Assembly: GCF_009687865.1 (NCBI RefSeq) | Contig: NZ_BLAE01000045.1 | Location: forward strand, 30,995 to 94,994 | Direction: 5' to 3' | DNA length: 64,000 nucleotides | Source of the DNA: Acrocarpospora macrocephala | GTDB lineage: Bacteria; Actinomycetota; Actinomycetes; Streptosporangiales; Streptosporangiaceae | Shown here: positions 31,788-42,750 of the stretch, piece after piece | How the letters are laid out: every line of letters begins with the position of its first letter | How positions within the stretch are numbered: the stretch's first letter is position 1 | Made by a program: the position numbers and the translations under genes | Notes under the pieces: model-generated | What the model was told of the DNA's origin: nothing | The model's input: the letters and a program-made list of their open reading frames with translations, nothing else | Databases searched by the model: none

Positions 31788-34355
31788 TTGAAACCAGCCG
31801 AAGCGAAGAAACCAGCCCGCAGAAGACGCCTCGCCGCATTAGCCGCGATGGCTCTCATCGTCGCCGGAATGACCCCCACCGCCGCCCACGCCGAAGGCCC
31901 CGAACAGATCTCCAACGGCACCTTCGACATCACCACCGCCCCCTGGTGGAACACCGGCAACCTCACGGTCGGCATCACCAACGGGCAGCTGTGCACCGAC
32001 GTCCCCGGCGGCACCACCAACCCCTGGGACGCGATCATCGGCCTCGACAACATCCCCCTGGTCGCCGGCGAGACCTACGCCTACACCTTCTTCGCCACCG
32101 CCACCCCCGCCAGAGTCGCCCGCGCCCTCATCCAACTCCCGGTAGACCCGTTCACCTCATACCTGACCGCCAACCCAGAGCTGAGCGTCTCCGGCAACAC
32201 CTACAACTACACGTTCACCTCCCCCGTCGACCTCCCCACCGGCCAGGTCGCCTTCCAGCTCGGCGGCAGCGCCACCCCCTGGCGGTTCTGCCTGGACAAC
32301 GTCTCCCTCACCGGCGGCGCCGAGCCCGAGGTGTACGTCCCCGACACCGGCCCCCGCGTCCGCGTCAACCAGGTCGCCTACCTCCCCAAGGGCCCCAAGA
32401 ACGCCACCGTGGTCACCACCGCGACCACCGCGCTCCCCTGGCAGCTGAAGAACTCCGGCGGCACCGTGGTCGCCCACGGCCAGACCACCCCGCGCGGCGT
32501 GGACGCCTCCTCCGGCCAGAACGTGCACTCGATCAACTTCGGCTCGTACACCAAAGCAGGCACCGGCTACACTCTGACCGCAGACGGCGAGACCAGCCGC
32601 CCGTTCGACCTCTCGGCCACCGCCTACGATCAGCTCAAACTGGACGCGCTGAAGTTCTACTACACCCAGCGCAGCGGCATCGCCATCGACGACTCCCTCC
32701 GCCCCGGCTACGGCCGCCCGGCCGGTCACGTCGGCACGGCCCCCAACCAGGGCGACACCAACGTCCCCTGCCAGCCGGGCGTCTGCGACTACTCCCTGGA
32801 CGTCTCCGGCGGCTGGTACGACGCCGGCGACCACGGCAAGTACGTCGTCAACGGCGGCATCTCCGTCTGGCAGGTGATGAGCACCTTCGAGCGCACCAAG
32901 AACGCCGCCACCGCCGAGACCATCGGCGGCCTGACCATCCCGGAGAGCGCCAACCAGGTCCCCGACGTGCTGGACGAGGCCCGCTGGGAGCAGGAGTTCC
33001 TGCTGAAGATGCAGCGCCCCGACGGCATGGTCCACCACAAGATCCACGACCAGAACTGGACCGGCCTGCCGCTGCTGCCGCACCTGGACCCGCAGCTGCG
33101 CGAACTGCACCCGGTCTCCACCGCCGCCACCCTCAACCTGGCCGCCACCGCCGCCCAGGCCGCCCGCCTGTTCGCCCCGTACGACGCGAGTTTCGCCGCG
33201 AAGAACCTGACAGCGGCGAAGAAGGCATGGACGGCCGCCAAGGCCAACCCCGCCGTGCTGGCCTCCCCCGCCGACGGCAACGGCGGCGGCACCTACAACG
33301 ACGACACCGTCACCGACGAGTTCTACTGGGCGGCCGCCGAGCTCTACATCAGCACCGGCGAGAAGGAATACAAGGACTACATCCTGGCCTCCCCGCTGCA
33401 CTCCGCCGACGTCTGGCGCGAGCGCGGCTTCGACTGGGCCGCCACCGCCCAGCTGGGCCGCCTCGACCTGGCCACCGTCCCGAACGCGCTCCCCGGCCGC
33501 GCGGCCGTGCGCGCCTCGGTCCTCGCGGGCGCCGACAAGTACCTGGCCACCCTGAAGGCCCACCCGTACGGCCTGCCGTACGCCCCCGCCGACAACGTCT
33601 TCGACTGGGGTTCCAACAACCTGGTGCTCAACAACATGGCCGTCATGGCCGCCGCGTACGACATCAGCGGCCAGAAGAAGTACCTGGACGGCGTCCTGGA
33701 GGGCATCGACTACATCCTCGGCCGCAACGCCCTCAACCAGTCGTACGTGACCGGCTACGGCGAGGTGGCCTCCAAGAACCAGCACAGCCGCTGGTACTCC
33801 CACCAGCTCAACCCCGACCTGCCCAACCCGCCGCGCGGCACCCTGTCCGGCGGCCCGAACTCCTCCATCCAGGACCCGGTCGCCCAGACCAAGCTGCAGG
33901 GCTGCAAGCCGCAGTTCTGCTACATCGACGACATCGAGTCCTGGTCCACCAACGAGCTGACCATCAACTGGAACTCGCCGCTCTCCCAGATCTCGGCGTT
34001 CATCGCCGACCAGGGCGACGGCTCGGTCACCACACCCGGCAAGTGCGACGTCGACTACAAGATCCTCGGCTCGGTCCCTCAGGGCTTCGCCGCCGAGGTG
34101 TCGATCAAGAACACCGGTCCCAGCACGATCAACGGCTGGTCGCTCACGTGGTCCTTCCTCGGCGGCCAGAAGGTCCTCGCCGCCATCGGGGCCGACCACA
34201 GCCAGAGCGGCGCGACCGTGACGGCCAAGAACATCTCCCTCAACAAGCAGATCAAGCCGGGCAAGTCCGTAAAGTTCGGCTTCGTCGCGAAGAACGCCCC
34301 CGGCCCGAACCCGGTCCCCGACCTGGTCACGCTGAACGGAGCCGCTTGTAAGTAA
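31788..34355 (+). CDS. Secreted GH9 endoglucanase with CBM4/9 and CBM2 modules
   Basis: An 855-residue cellulase. A Lys/Arg-rich Sec signal ends after A-H-A near 35. A CBM4/9-like jelly roll (38-175), a CelD_N Ig-like domain beginning V-R-V-N-Q-V-A-Y-L (190-268), the GH9 catalytic barrel (276-741) and a C-terminal CBM2 (750-855) follow. The nucleophile/base pair sits in [11 protein letters not shown] (about 342-352), and the acid Glu is near 722 in [15 protein letters not shown] 31788 is chosen because GAGGTG precedes it and it opens the signal peptide; an upstream ATG at 31728 lies inside the operator. The CebR box implies induction by cellobiose. Confidence 0.9.
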   Translation: MKPAEAKKPARRRRLAALAAMALIVAGMTPTAAHAEGPEQISNGTFDITTAPWWNTGNLTVGITNGQLCTDVPGGTTNPWDAIIGLDNIPLVAGETYAYTFFATATPARVARALIQLPVDPFTSYLTANPELSVSGNTYNYTFTSPVDLPTGQVAFQLGGSATPWRFCLDNVSLTGGAEPEVYVPDTGPRVRVNQVAYLPKGPKNATVVTTATTALPWQLKNSGGTVVAHGQTTPRGVDASSGQNVHSINFGSYTKAGTGYTLTADGETSRPFDLSATAYDQLKLDALKFYYTQRSGIAIDDSLRPGYGRPAGHVGTAPNQGDTNVPCQPGVCDYSLDVSGGWYDAGDHGKYVVNGGISVWQVMSTFERTKNAATAETIGGLTIPESANQVPDVLDEARWEQEFLLKMQRPDGMVHHKIHDQNWTGLPLLPHLDPQLRELHPVSTAATLNLAATAAQAARLFAPYDASFAAKNLTAAKKAWTAAKANPAVLASPADGNGGGTYNDDTVTDEFYWAAAELYISTGEKEYKDYILASPLHSADVWRERGFDWAATAQLGRLDLATVPNALPGRAAVRASVLAGADKYLATLKAHPYGLPYAPADNVFDWGSNNLVLNNMAVMAAAYDISGQKKYLDGVLEGIDYILGRNALNQSYVTGYGEVASKNQHSRWYSHQLNPDLPNPPRGTLSGGPNSSIQDPVAQTKLQGCKPQFCYIDDIESWSTNELTINWNSPLSQISAFIADQGDGSVTTPGKCDVDYKILGSVPQGFAAEVSIKNTGPSTINGWSLTWSFLGGQKVLAAIGADHSQSGATVTAKNISLNKQIKPGKSVKFGFVAKNAPGPNPVPDLVTLNGAACK

Positions 34356-34360
34356 AAGGG

Positions 34361-34396
34361 CCAGGGCCCGCGGCGGCGCCGCGGGTCCTACCCTGG
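34361..34396 (+). terminator. Terminator after the GH9 gene
   Basis: Inner 9-bp arms CCCGCGGCG/CGCCGCGGG and outer arms CCAGGG/CCCTGG form one extended hairpin, six bases past the stop. The outer right arm overlaps the -10-like TACCCT of the next gene. Confidence 0.75.
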
Positions 34397-34400
34397 TCGT

Positions 34401-35042
34401 GTGATCGAGGACATCTGGGTGGACGACCGCGTCCGCGAACTACGACCCGACTTCGCCGTGCTGGTCATCGGCGCGTACGGGCTGCGCAACGGCCCTTCCG
34501 ACGAACGATCCCGAGCCTGGCTGGCCGACGCGGCGGCGCGAGCCGTACCCCTCGATCACGAGAAGATCGAGGCGTGGCGCGCCGCCTACCGCGCCTTCGG
34601 CGCGAAACCCCAGCGCACCCGCCCCTCGGTGGACGCCCTGATCCGCCGCATGCCGCTCCCCGAGATCAACCTCGTGGTCGACGCGTACAACGCCGTGTCG
34701 GTACGGCACGCGCTGCCCATCGGCGGCGAGGACGCCGGACACTACGCGGGCCCGGCCCGGCTGGTACGCGCGAGCGGCGACGAGCCCTCCGACGAGGCCC
34801 TGGGCGAGCCGGAGATCGGCGAGGTGGTCTGGCGGGACGACGTGGGCGTCACCTGCCGCCGCTGGAACTGGCGGCAGTGCGTCAGGACGCGCATCACCGA
34901 GCAGACCGTGGACGCGGTGTTTCTACTGGAGCGCCTGGAACCCCTGTCCATTGACGAACTGACCGCGGCGGGCGGGGAATTGGCGAACCTGCTGGGCGAG
35001 ATCTCCCCTAATGTCCGGACCGAAACCCGCCTCCTGGCCTGA
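34401..35042 (+). CDS. B3/B4 tRNA-binding domain protein
   Basis: A 213-residue protein resembling stand-alone B3/4 domains, the editing-site module of phenylalanyl-tRNA synthetase beta subunits. The stretch R-T-R-P-S-V-D-A-L-I-R-R, then I-N-L-V-V-D-A-Y-N-A-V-S-V-R-H-A-L-P-I-G-G-E-D and later V-F-L-L-E-R-L-E-P is typical. Free-standing members are thought to edit or bind tRNA or amino-acid derivatives, but the role is unproven. GTG 34401 lies six bases after a -10-like TACCCT, suggesting leaderless translation. It stands alone between the cellulase and kgd. Confidence 0.8.
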   Translation: MIEDIWVDDRVRELRPDFAVLVIGAYGLRNGPSDERSRAWLADAAARAVPLDHEKIEAWRAAYRAFGAKPQRTRPSVDALIRRMPLPEINLVVDAYNAVSVRHALPIGGEDAGHYAGPARLVRASGDEPSDEALGEPEIGEVVWRDDVGVTCRRWNWRQCVRTRITEQTVDAVFLLERLEPLSIDELTAAGGELANLLGEISPNVRTETRLLA

Positions 35043-35169
35043 TGCGGTTGTGACGCTCCAACGGTGAAAGCCATAGGGTAGGAGAGGGCGCGCCTCGCTG
35101 TTCCGGGCGAGTAGCCTTGGACAGGTTCTTAACATCAACGCCGATCTGCGGAAGAGGGCGATTTCCGCC

Positions 35170-38100
35170 GTGTCGTCAGAGTCGTCGCGGTCTAACCCGC
35201 TGGCAAGCTTCGGGCAAAACGAGTGGCTTGTCGACGAGCTGTACCAGAAGTATCTCCAGGATCCGGAGTCGGTGGACAAGGCCTGGTGGCACTTCTTCGC
35301 TGATTACAACGGGACGGGTAAGACAGCCCCGCCCCCGGGGGCACCCAACGGCGCCACCCCTGCCGCCGCTCCCGCAACCCAGACCCCCCCGGCGACGAAA
35401 GTAGCCCCGCCAAAGGTCGTCCCCCAGGCTCCTGCCCCGCAGCGGCCGAAGGCGGCGACCCCTGTTCCGGCGGGCGCGCACGAGGAGAAGCTGCGCGGCG
35501 CCGCCGCCAGGACCGCCCTCAACATGGAGGCGTCCCTCGCGGTGCCGACCGCGACCAGCGTGCGCGCGGTCCCGGCCAAGCTGCTGATCGACAACCGGAT
35601 CGTCATCAACAACCACCTGTCCCGCGGGCGCGGCGGCAAGATCTCCTTCACGCACCTGATCGGTTACGCGATCATCCAGGCGCTGAAGAGCATGCCGGAG
35701 ATGAACCACGCCTACGCCGAGGTGGACGGCAAGCCGACCCTGCTCAAGCCCGAACACGTGGGCCTGGGCCTGGCCATCGACGTGCAGAAGAGCGACGGCA
35801 CCCGGCAGCTGCTGGTCCCGTCCATCAAGAACGCCGAGACCCTCGACTTCCTGCACTTCTGGATGGCGTATGAGGACATCGTGCGCAAGGCCAGGTCCGG
35901 CAAGCTGGGCGTGGACGACTTCCAGGGCACCACGATCTCGCTGACCAACCCGGGCACGATCGGCACCGTGCACTCGGTGCCGCGGCTGATGCCCGGCCAG
36001 GGCACGATCATCGGTGTCGGCGCGATGGAATACCCGGCCGAATACCAGGGCGCCTCCGGCGACACCCTGTCCCGGCTGGCGATCAGCAAGGTCATGACGC
36101 TCACCTCGACGTATGACCACCGGATCATCCAGGGCGCGCAGTCGGGCGACTTCCTGCGCCGGATCCACCAGCTGCTGCTGGGGGCCGACGACTTCTACGA
36201 CGACATCTTCGAGTCACTGCGGATTCCGTACGAGCCGGTCCGCTGGACCCAGGACGTGTCGGCCACGCACGACGACGACGTGGCCAAGTCGGCGCGGGTG
36301 ATCGAGCTGATCCACGCCTACCGGGTGCGCGGCCACCTGATGGCCGACACCGACCCGCTGGAATACCGCCAGCGCAAGCACCCCGACCTGGACATCACCA
36401 AGCACAGCCTGACCCTGTGGGACCTGGAGCGCGAGTTCCCCACCGGCGGTTTCGGCGGTCGCCCGCTGATGACGCTGCGCGAGGTGCTGGGCGTGCTGCG
36501 CGACTCCTACTGCCGCACGGTCGGCATCGAGTACATGCACATCCAGGGTCCCGAGGAGCGGGCCTGGATCCAGGCCCGGGTGGAGAAGCCGCACGCCCGG
36601 CTGGACCGCGAAGAGCAGCTGCACGTGCTCAGCCGCCTCAACACCGCCGAGGCGTTCGAGACGTTCCTGCAGACCAAGTATGTCGGCCAGAAGCGGTTCT
36701 CGCTGGAGGGCGGCGAGTCGCTGATCCCGCTGCTGGACTCGGTGATCTGCTCGGCCGCGGCCGAGGAGCTCGACGAGGTCGTCATCGGCATGGCCCACCG
36801 GGGCCGCCTGAACGTGCTGGCCAACATCGTCGGCAAGTCGTACGCGCAGGTGTTCGGCGAGTTCGAGGGCAACCTGGACCCGCGCTCCGCGCACGGCTCG
36901 GGCGACGTGAAATACCACCTCGGCGCGACCGGTGACTTCGTCTCGCCGAACGGCTGCAAGATCACCGCTTCGGTGGTGGCCAACCCATCGCACCTGGAGG
37001 CCGTCGACCCCGTGCTCGAGGGTGTCGTCCGGGCCAAGCAGGACCTGCTGGAGCGCGGCGAGGAGGGCTTCACCGTGCTGCCCGTGCTGGTGCACGGCGA
37101 CGCGGCCTTCGCCGGCCAGGGCGTGGTGGCCGAGACGCTGCACCTGTCGCAGCTGCGCGGCTACCGCACCGGCGGCACCGTGCACATCGTGGTCAACAAC
37201 CAGGTCGGTTTCACCACCTCGCCCGCCTCGTCCCGCTCCTCGGTATACGCGACGGACGTGGCCCAGATGATCCAGGCCCCGATCTTCCACGTGAACGGCG
37301 ACGACCCCGAGGCGGTCGTGCGGGTCGGCAAGCTGGCCTTCGAATACCGCCAGGCGTTCCGCAAGGACGTCGTGATCGACATGATCTGCTACCGGCGGCG
37401 CGGCCACAACGAGGCCGACAACCCGAGCTTCACCCAGCCGCTCATGTACGACCTGATCGACGCCAAGCGTTCCACCCGCAAGCTCTACACCGAGGCCCTG
37501 ATCGGCCGTGGCGACATCACGGTGGAGGAGGCCGAGCAGGCGCTGCGCGACTACCAGGAGCAGCTGGAGCGGGCCTTCACCGAGACCCGCGAGGCGTCCA
37601 GGAAGCCGCTGGAGCCGGGCGCGGTGGTGAAGCCGCCCGCCGACGAGGTCATCCCGTGGTCGCACGACGACGTCAAGTCGGCGATCTCCCAGGAGACCGT
37701 CAAGCGGGTCATCGACACCCAGCTCAACCTGCCCGAGGGCTTCACCGTGCACCCGCGCCTGTCGCCGGTGCTGCAGAAGCGCGGCTCGATGATCGAAGAG
37801 GACGCGATCGACTGGGCCACCGGCGAGACCCTCGCCTTCGGCTCGCTGCTGCTGGACGGCCACCCCGTCCGCCTGGTCGGCCAGGACTCGCGCCGCGGCA
37901 CCTTCGGCCAGCGGCACGCGGTGCTGGTGGACCGGGTGAGCGGCGAGGACCACACCCCGCTGAAGACCTTCAACGAGGGCACCACGAAGTTCTACGTCTA
38001 CGACTCGCTGCTCAGCGAGTTCGCGGCGCTCGGCTTCGAATACGGCTACAGCGTGGTGCGGCCCGAGGCGCTGGTGCTCTGGGAGGCGCAGTTCGGCGAC

Positions 38101-38835
38101 TTCGTCAACGGCGCCCAGTCGATCATCGACGAGTTCATCTCGGCCGGCGAGCAGAAGTGGGGCCAGCGCTCCTCGGTGGTGCTGCTGCTGCCGCACGGCT
38201 ACGAGGGCCAGGGCCCGGACCACTCCTCCGCCAGGATCGAGCGGTTCCTGCAGATGTGCGCGCTGGACAACATGACGGTGGCGCAGCCGACCACCCCGGC
38301 GAACTACTTCCACCTGCTGCGCTGGCAGGCGCTGTCGGACCGGCGCAAGCCCCTGATCGTGTTCACGCCCAAGTCGCTGCTGCGGGCCAAGGCGGCGGCC
38401 TCGGCCACGGCGGACTTCACCTCGGGCGCGTTCCGGCCGGTGCTCGGCGACGAGACGGTGGATCCGGCGAACGTCACGAAGGTGGTGCTCTGCTCGGGCA
38501 AGATCTACTACGACCTGGCCGCCGCCCGCGACAAGTCGGGCCGCCAGGATGTGGCGATCGTCCGGCTTGAGCGGCTCTTCCCGTTCCCGGAGAACCCGCT
38601 CAAGACGGAGCTGGCCAGGTATGCGGGCAATGTCGAGCTGGTGTGGGCGCAGGACGAACCGGTCAACATGGGGCCGTGGCCGTACCTGGCGCTCAAGATG
38701 ACCGAGCGGCCGGACGCGCTCGCGGGCCGTCGCCTGGGGCGGGTGTCGCGGACGCCGAACTCCTCACCGGCGGCCGGGTCGCACGCCGCGCACGACGCCG
38801 AGCTCGCCGCGATCGTGGACGAGATCTTCGGATAG
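35170..38835 (+). CDS. kgd: Multifunctional 2-oxoglutarate dehydrogenase E1/decarboxylase with E2 domain (KGD)
   Basis: A 1,221-residue TCA-cycle enzyme with the actinobacterial fused layout. A short N-terminal E1 arm ([10 protein letters not shown]), an Ala/Pro linker (about 55-105) and an E2 succinyltransferase domain lacking a lipoyl module (about 115-345, catalytic D-H-R near 316) precede the thiamine-diphosphate E1 domain (about 370-1221). [12 protein letters not shown] and [14 protein letters not shown] lie in the ThDP region. Length and order match mycobacterial KGD. GTG 35170 follows GGAAGAGGG. It decarboxylates 2-oxoglutarate as part of a hybrid PDH/ODH complex; FHA-protein control is known in relatives. 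Confidence 0.95.
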   Translation: MSSESSRSNPLASFGQNEWLVDELYQKYLQDPESVDKAWWHFFADYNGTGKTAPPPGAPNGATPAAAPATQTPPATKVAPPKVVPQAPAPQRPKAATPVPAGAHEEKLRGAAARTALNMEASLAVPTATSVRAVPAKLLIDNRIVINNHLSRGRGGKISFTHLIGYAIIQALKSMPEMNHAYAEVDGKPTLLKPEHVGLGLAIDVQKSDGTRQLLVPSIKNAETLDFLHFWMAYEDIVRKARSGKLGVDDFQGTTISLTNPGTIGTVHSVPRLMPGQGTIIGVGAMEYPAEYQGASGDTLSRLAISKVMTLTSTYDHRIIQGAQSGDFLRRIHQLLLGADDFYDDIFESLRIPYEPVRWTQDVSATHDDDVAKSARVIELIHAYRVRGHLMADTDPLEYRQRKHPDLDITKHSLTLWDLEREFPTGGFGGRPLMTLREVLGVLRDSYCRTVGIEYMHIQGPEERAWIQARVEKPHARLDREEQLHVLSRLNTAEAFETFLQTKYVGQKRFSLEGGESLIPLLDSVICSAAAEELDEVVIGMAHRGRLNVLANIVGKSYAQVFGEFEGNLDPRSAHGSGDVKYHLGATGDFVSPNGCKITASVVANPSHLEAVDPVLEGVVRAKQDLLERGEEGFTVLPVLVHGDAAFAGQGVVAETLHLSQLRGYRTGGTVHIVVNNQVGFTTSPASSRSSVYATDVAQMIQAPIFHVNGDDPEAVVRVGKLAFEYRQAFRKDVVIDMICYRRRGHNEADNPSFTQPLMYDLIDAKRSTRKLYTEALIGRGDITVEEAEQALRDYQEQLERAFTETREASRKPLEPGAVVKPPADEVIPWSHDDVKSAISQETVKRVIDTQLNLPEGFTVHPRLSPVLQKRGSMIEEDAIDWATGETLAFGSLLLDGHPVRLVGQDSRRGTFGQRHAVLVDRVSGEDHTPLKTFNEGTTKFYVYDSLLSEFAALGFEYGYSVVRPEALVLWEAQFGDFVNGAQSIIDEFISAGEQKWGQRSSVVLLLPHGYEGQGPDHSSARIERFLQMCALDNMTVAQPTTPANYFHLLRWQALSDRRKPLIVFTPKSLLRAKAAASATADFTSGAFRPVLGDETVDPANVTKVVLCSGKIYYDLAAARDKSGRQDVAIVRLERLFPFPENPLKTELARYAGNVELVWAQDEPVNMGPWPYLALKMTERPDALAGRRLGRVSRTPNSSPAAGSHAAHDAELAAIVDEIFG

Positions 38836-38846
38836 GACATGAAGGT

Positions 38847-38884
38847 GAGAAGTCCCCTGCGGCCCGGGCCGCGGGGGACTTCTC
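38847..38884 (+). terminator. Terminator hairpin between kgd and the DUF6104 gene
   Basis: Outer perfect arms GAGAAGTCCCC (38847-38857) and GGGGACTTCTC (38874-38884) with an inner GCGGCCC/GGGCCGC stem. It lies 11 bases after the kgd stop and 20 bases before the next start codon, so the small downstream gene depends on read-through or processing. Confidence 0.8.
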
Positions 38885-38904
38885 CATATTGGGGAGGCAC
38901 CACC

Positions 38905-39084
38905 GTGTATTTCACCGACCGGGGCATCGAGGAGCTGGTCGAGCGCCGGGGCGAGGAGGAGGTGGCGATGCTCTGGCTGGCCGAGCGCCTGCGCGAGTTC
39001 GTCGATCTCAACCCCGAGTTCGAGACCCCGATCGAGCGCCTGGCGACCTGGCTGGCGCGCCTCGACGACGACGAGGACGATTGA
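38905..39084 (+). CDS. DUF6104-family small protein
   Basis: A 59-residue acidic protein, V-Y-F-T-D-R-G-I-E-E-L then E-E-V-A-M-L-W-L-A-E-R-L-R-E-F-V-D and a tail of Asp/Glu. Small proteins of this kind are commonly found directly downstream of kgd in actinomycetes; function is unknown. GTG 38905 is fixed by GGGGAGG at 38891-38897. The predicted fold is a helical hairpin with an acidic C-terminus, and the linkage suggests a KGD-associated role, but this is conjecture. Confidence 0.8.
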   Translation: MYFTDRGIEELVERRGEEEVAMLWLAERLREFVDLNPEFETPIERLATWLARLDDDEDD

Positions 39085-39104
39085 CGACTCGATCAGTGGG
39101 GCAC

Positions 39105-39881
39105 TCAGCGGCTGTTGGCCGCCGCCGCTCGCTGCAGAGCCGCCTGGATCGTCGCGACGTATTGCTCATCCGACCGGGTCATCGGGACGACCACGGCCAG
39201 AACTCCGAGAAGGAGGTCACCCCGGAAGACAGGCGCTGCGACCGCCCACGATTCCTCGGTCGACTCGCGACCGCTGTAGCCCATGCCACGTTCTCGGATG
39301 ACGGCGCATTCGGCCCGCAGATCGGCCAAGGTACGCACGGCCCCGGACTCTGTCTTGAACTCGTCGGTGCCCGGCGGCAGACCGAGGTAGCCGTGCTCGG
39401 CGTTGCTGAAGGCGATAAGGGCCTTACCTGCGGCGCCGAGGTACACCGGCCCGCGCTCACCGGGGTGGCAGACCCTCCGCACGAGCCTGCCGGACTCGGC
39501 CGACTCGATGCAGACACGGTCATTCCCGGAGCGGACGAAGAACGCCACGGTCTCGTCGAGCTCGTCTCGGAGGCTGGCGGCGGCTTCTCCCGCGAGTTTG
39601 CGGATTCCCGACCACTGGTCGCTGGCGTACAGGAGCGCGGTCAGCTCGGGTCCGGGGACGAACTGACCATCCCCGTCCTGCTCCAGGAAGTCAGCCATCT
39701 TCAGGGTTGCCAAGAGCCGCGATGCGGTGCTCAGGCTGACACCGGCCGCGCCGGCGAGCTCGGTGAGCGTCCGGCTCCCGCGAGCGACCGCGGAGAGCAG
39801 GTTGAGCGCACGGATCACCGACCTGACGCCGCGCTGCTCGGTGGGCTCATCTGCCAGCTCGGTCACCGGATCCTCCTTCAT
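39105..39881 (-). CDS. IclR-family transcriptional regulator
   Basis: A 258-residue regulator with an N-terminal winged helix (about 17-80; L-T-E-L-A-G-A-A-G-V-S-L-S-T-A-S-R-L-L) and a C-terminal GAF-like effector domain containing G-A-A-G-K-A-L-I-A-F and E-R-G-M-G-Y-S. The ATG overlaps the stop of the ABC ATPase gene (ATGA), so it is the last cistron of the importer operon, an unusual but economical feedback layout. It probably recognises the TTCCA-N5-TGGAA-type sites found upstream of the importer and of the divergent catabolic genes. The effector is unknown. Confidence 0.87.
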   Translation of the reverse strand: MKEDPVTELADEPTEQRGVRSVIRALNLLSAVARGSRTLTELAGAAGVSLSTASRLLATLKMADFLEQDGDGQFVPGPELTALLYASDQWSGIRKLAGEAAASLRDELDETVAFFVRSGNDRVCIESAESGRLVRRVCHPGERGPVYLGAAGKALIAFSNAEHGYLGLPPGTDEFKTESGAVRTLADLRAECAVIRERGMGYSGRESTEESWAVAAPVFRGDLLLGVLAVVVPMTRSDEQYVATIQAALQRAAAANSR

Positions 39882-40969
39882 CCTTCGGCCGGCGAGCCGA
39901 AGACGTTCACATCGCGTGTCCGCCAGATCATGCCCACTGTCTCGCCGGTGCGGTAGGGGTGCTCGCCGTCATCATGCTGCATCTGCACCCGCACCGGGCC
40001 GAGTGTCTCGGAGTGGACGGTGTACATCGTGTGCGAGCCAAGGTACAGACGATGCGTGATCTTCCCGGTGCAGCGGCTGAACCCAGAAGGTGGGGCAGCT
40101 GCGATGTCCGTCAGCGCGATCCGCTCCGGTCGCACCGCGGCCACAGACGCGTCGGCGGGCACGCCCCTGCCGTCGTCGACTGACAGCAGTCCGCCGTTCT
40201 CGACGCTCAGCCGCCCCGGGGCCTCGGGATGGACCGCGAACATGTTGTTGGTGCCGAGGAAGTCCGCGACAAAGGCAGACCGGGGGTGCTCGTAGAGCTC
40301 CCGTGGTGTCCCCATCTGCTCGATCCGGCCGTGGTTCATCAAGGCGATGCGATCAGACATCGACATCGCCTCCTCCTGGTCGTGGGTGACGTAGACCATT
40401 GTCACCTTCAGCGCTTGCTGGAGCTGCCGGAGCTCGACCTGGAGACGCTGTCGCAACTTCCGGTCGAGGGCGCCCAGTGGCTCGTCCATGAGGAGGAACG
40501 CCGGGTCGAACACGATTGCCCGCGCCACCGCGATCCGCTGTTTCTGGCCGCCGGAGAGCTGGTCGGGCAACCGGTCGGCCGCGGCGGCCATGTCGACGAG
40601 CGCGAGCGCCCGGTCTACCCGCTCGGCGATAACCTTGCGCGGCTCCTTGCGCATCTCCAGGGGGAAGGCGAGGTTGTCGCGGACCGACATGTGGGGGAAG
40701 AGCGCGTAGTCCTGGAATACGACACCGATGTTGCGCTTGTCGCTCGGCACGTGCGCGATGTCGATGCCATCGACGCGGATGGTCCCCGACGTCGGGTCCG
40801 TGAAACCGGCAAGCATCATCAGGGTCGTGGTCTTCCCCGATCCTGACGGGCCGAGCACGGTGAAGAACTCACCAGGCTCGATCGTGAGGGTGAGGTCGTC
40901 GACGGCGACCTGGCCGGCGTACTCCTTGCGCACGTTGTCGAAGTGGATCGCGCCGTGGCCGGAGGTCAT
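39878..40969 (-). CDS. Polyamine-type ABC transporter ATPase (PotA-like)
   Basis: A 363-residue ATPase of the PotA/FbpC group. Walker A G-P-S-G-S-G-K-T-T, Q-loop F-Q-D-Y-A-L-F-P-H-M, signature L-S-G-G-Q-K-Q-R and Walker B L-L-M-D-E-P-L-G-A-L-D are intact, with a C-terminal TOBE regulatory domain after about 280. The true start is ATG 40969, overlapping the permease stop; the open frame continues upstream only as a shadow. It energises the fused permease. The substrate class (polyamine, opine or related cationic amino compound) is a family-level inference. Confidence 0.9.
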   Translation of the reverse strand: MTSGHGAIHFDNVRKEYAGQVAVDDLTLTIEPGEFFTVLGPSGSGKTTTLMMLAGFTDPTSGTIRVDGIDIAHVPSDKRNIGVVFQDYALFPHMSVRDNLAFPLEMRKEPRKVIAERVDRALALVDMAAAADRLPDQLSGGQKQRIAVARAIVFDPAFLLMDEPLGALDRKLRQRLQVELRQLQQALKVTMVYVTHDQEEAMSMSDRIALMNHGRIEQMGTPRELYEHPRSAFVADFLGTNNMFAVHPEAPGRLSVENGGLLSVDDGRGVPADASVAAVRPERIALTDIAAAPPSGFSRCTGKITHRLYLGSHTMYTVHSETLGPVRVQMQHDDGEHPYRTGETVGMIWRTRDVNVFGSPAEG

Positions 40970-42750
40970 GAGTTGCTCCTCGAGATCTGGGTGAGGCGGC
41001 GGAACAGCGCATAGCCGAGCCAGATGAGAGCGGCGCACGCCATGACGAAGACGGCGATCACCGCCACGGTCGGGTTGGTCTCCAGTGATAGCGCTTCGAA
41101 GATCCGCTTGGGGAGCGTCTTGACGTGCACGCCGGAGAGGAAGATTGCGACCGTCGATTCGTCGAACGAGGTCAGGAACGCGAAGAGGCCGGCGGTCAGG
41201 ATGGACGGGGCGATCAGCGGCAGCACGATCCGGCGCAGCTGGACCGTCCGGCTCGCACCCAGGCTGGAAGCGGCTCGCTCGTAGACCGGGTTGAGCGAGC
41301 GGAGCCCCGCGCTGACCACGCTGAACACGAACGGCAGCGCCAGCGTCACGTGGGCCAGGACGATCCCCAGCTCGGTGTCGACGAGCCCGATCCGCTCGAA
41401 CTCCATGGAGAAGCCGGCAGCGGCGACCACCGTGGGGAACAGCAGCGGCAGCATCATCAGGGTCGAGGTCGACGCTCCCCACCCGCGGACCGCTCCCCGG
41501 ACGACGCCCATCGCGGCAAGCGTCCCGAGCACTCCGGCGATGATGGTCACCAAGAGCGCGATCCGGACGCTGACCGCGAGCGGATCGAGCCAGCTCGCGG
41601 TGAAGAATTCCGCGTACCACTGGGTCGAGTAGCCGACCGGCGGGAAGATCAGCGCCTGGGTGGAGGCGAACGAGATCGGAATGACGATGAACTGCGGCGC
41701 CAGCACGAGGGCGCCGAGGGCGGCGGCCAGGACCTTCGGCAGTCTGCGGCTGCGGGTGACGCCGAGGCGGTCAAGCCCGCCGGCCGCGCGTCCCGCGAGC
41801 CTGAGGACGCGTCCGCCGCCGCGCTTGGCGTGGGGGGAGCGGGTGACCGTGGCGCCGGACCGCCCAGCGAGCTCGGTCGTCGACATCCCGGTCAGCCGCT
41901 GGAAGACGAGGACGATGACCAGGACCAGGGCGCCGAGCACGAGAGCAGCGGCCGAGGCAAGGCCGTAGTCGCCGCTCTGCTTGATCGCGCTGTGGATCAG
42001 CGAGCCGAGCATGCTGCCCTTGGAGCCGCCGAGGAGCGCAGGGATCACGAACGCGCCGATGCCGTAGACGAAGCACAGGACCGATCCCGCTTGGATGCCA
42101 GGCTTGGTCAAGGGTAGATAGACCCGGACGAACGCCTGGGCCGGCCCGGCGCCCAGACTGGTCGCGGCGCGCACCCGCGAGTCGTCGACCGAGCGCATCG
42201 TGGCGGCCAGCGGCAGGATCATCAGCGGGAGCAGGTAGTGGGAGAGGCTGACGACGACCGCGATCGGCGTGAAGACCATCCCGATCGGCTCCAGCCCGAA
42301 CTGCTCGATCAGCTTGTTGACCGGGCCCTCGCGCCCGAGGATCACCAGCCAGGAGAACGACCGCAGCAGGACCGAGGTCAGGTACGGCGCCATGATCGCC
42401 ACCGTCAGGAAGGTGCGCAGCCAGACGCCGCCGTGCACCATCTGGTACGCGATAGGGTAGCCGAAGATCAGCGCCACGAATGTCGAAGCCGCGGAGATCA
42501 GGATCGTCCGCACGATGTTGTCGACATAACCGGAGTGCCCAAGAAGCCGAGTGAAGTTCTCCAGGCCGAAGGTCGGTTCCGTGACGCTACGCAGGCAGAG
42601 GATCGCGACGGGAAGCACGAAGACCAGGGTCACGACCAAGACCGCAGGAACCCCGCTCAGGTCCCAGCCGCGCCGACGGCGCCGACCTCCCGCGCTGCGA
42701 GAGGCCGGCCCCGAACGGTCCACGTCTGGGGATGCCGGAGTGGTGGTCAC
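40966..42750 (-). CDS. Fused two-domain ABC permease (PotB-PotC type)
   Basis: A 594-residue protein carrying two binding-protein-dependent permease domains in one chain: domain one about 30-300, domain two about 340-590, each with some six membrane segments. EAA-type loops are seen as A-A-T-S-L-G-A-G-P-A-Q-A-F and A-A-S-S-L-G-A-S-R-T. A basic linker rich in Arg joins them. Most polyamine systems encode the halves separately; fusion is known in iron (FbpB) and some PotBC-like systems. GTG 42750 overlaps the binding-protein stop as GTGA. Confidence 0.88.
   Translation of the reverse strand: MTTTPASPDVDRSGPASRSAGGRRRRRGWDLSGVPAVLVVTLVFVLPVAILCLRSVTEPTFGLENFTRLLGHSGYVDNIVRTILISAASTFVALIFGYPIAYQMVHGGVWLRTFLTVAIMAPYLTSVLLRSFSWLVILGREGPVNKLIEQFGLEPIGMVFTPIAVVVSLSHYLLPLMILPLAATMRSVDDSRVRAATSLGAGPAQAFVRVYLPLTKPGIQAGSVLCFVYGIGAFVIPALLGGSKGSMLGSLIHSAIKQSGDYGLASAAALVLGALVLVIVLVFQRLTGMSTTELAGRSGATVTRSPHAKRGGGRVLRLAGRAAGGLDRLGVTRSRRLPKVLAAALGALVLAPQFIVIPISFASTQALIFPPVGYSTQWYAEFFTASWLDPLAVSVRIALLVTIIAGVLGTLAAMGVVRGAVRGWGASTSTLMMLPLLFPTVVAAAGFSMEFERIGLVDTELGIVLAHVTLALPFVFSVVSAGLRSLNPVYERAASSLGASRTVQLRRIVLPLIAPSILTAGLFAFLTSFDESTVAIFLSGVHVKTLPKRIFEALSLETNPTVAVIAVFVMACAALIWLGYALFRRLTQISRSNS

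Noticed and set aside
31619..34351. A 910-codon plus-strand frame parallel to the GH9 gene
   Set aside because: Its product is an Arg/Pro-rich shadow of the cellulase in another frame, without any fold signature.
36214..38313. A 699-codon minus-strand frame opposite kgd
   Set aside because: Antisense shadow of a highly conserved enzyme; composition is Val/Leu/Gly/Arg-rich with no motif.
39881..41620. Upstream extension of the PotA-like ATPase frame to 41620
   Set aside because: The extra N-terminal residues are an out-of-frame reading of the permease. ATG 40969 overlaps the permease stop and opens the normal ATPase fold.
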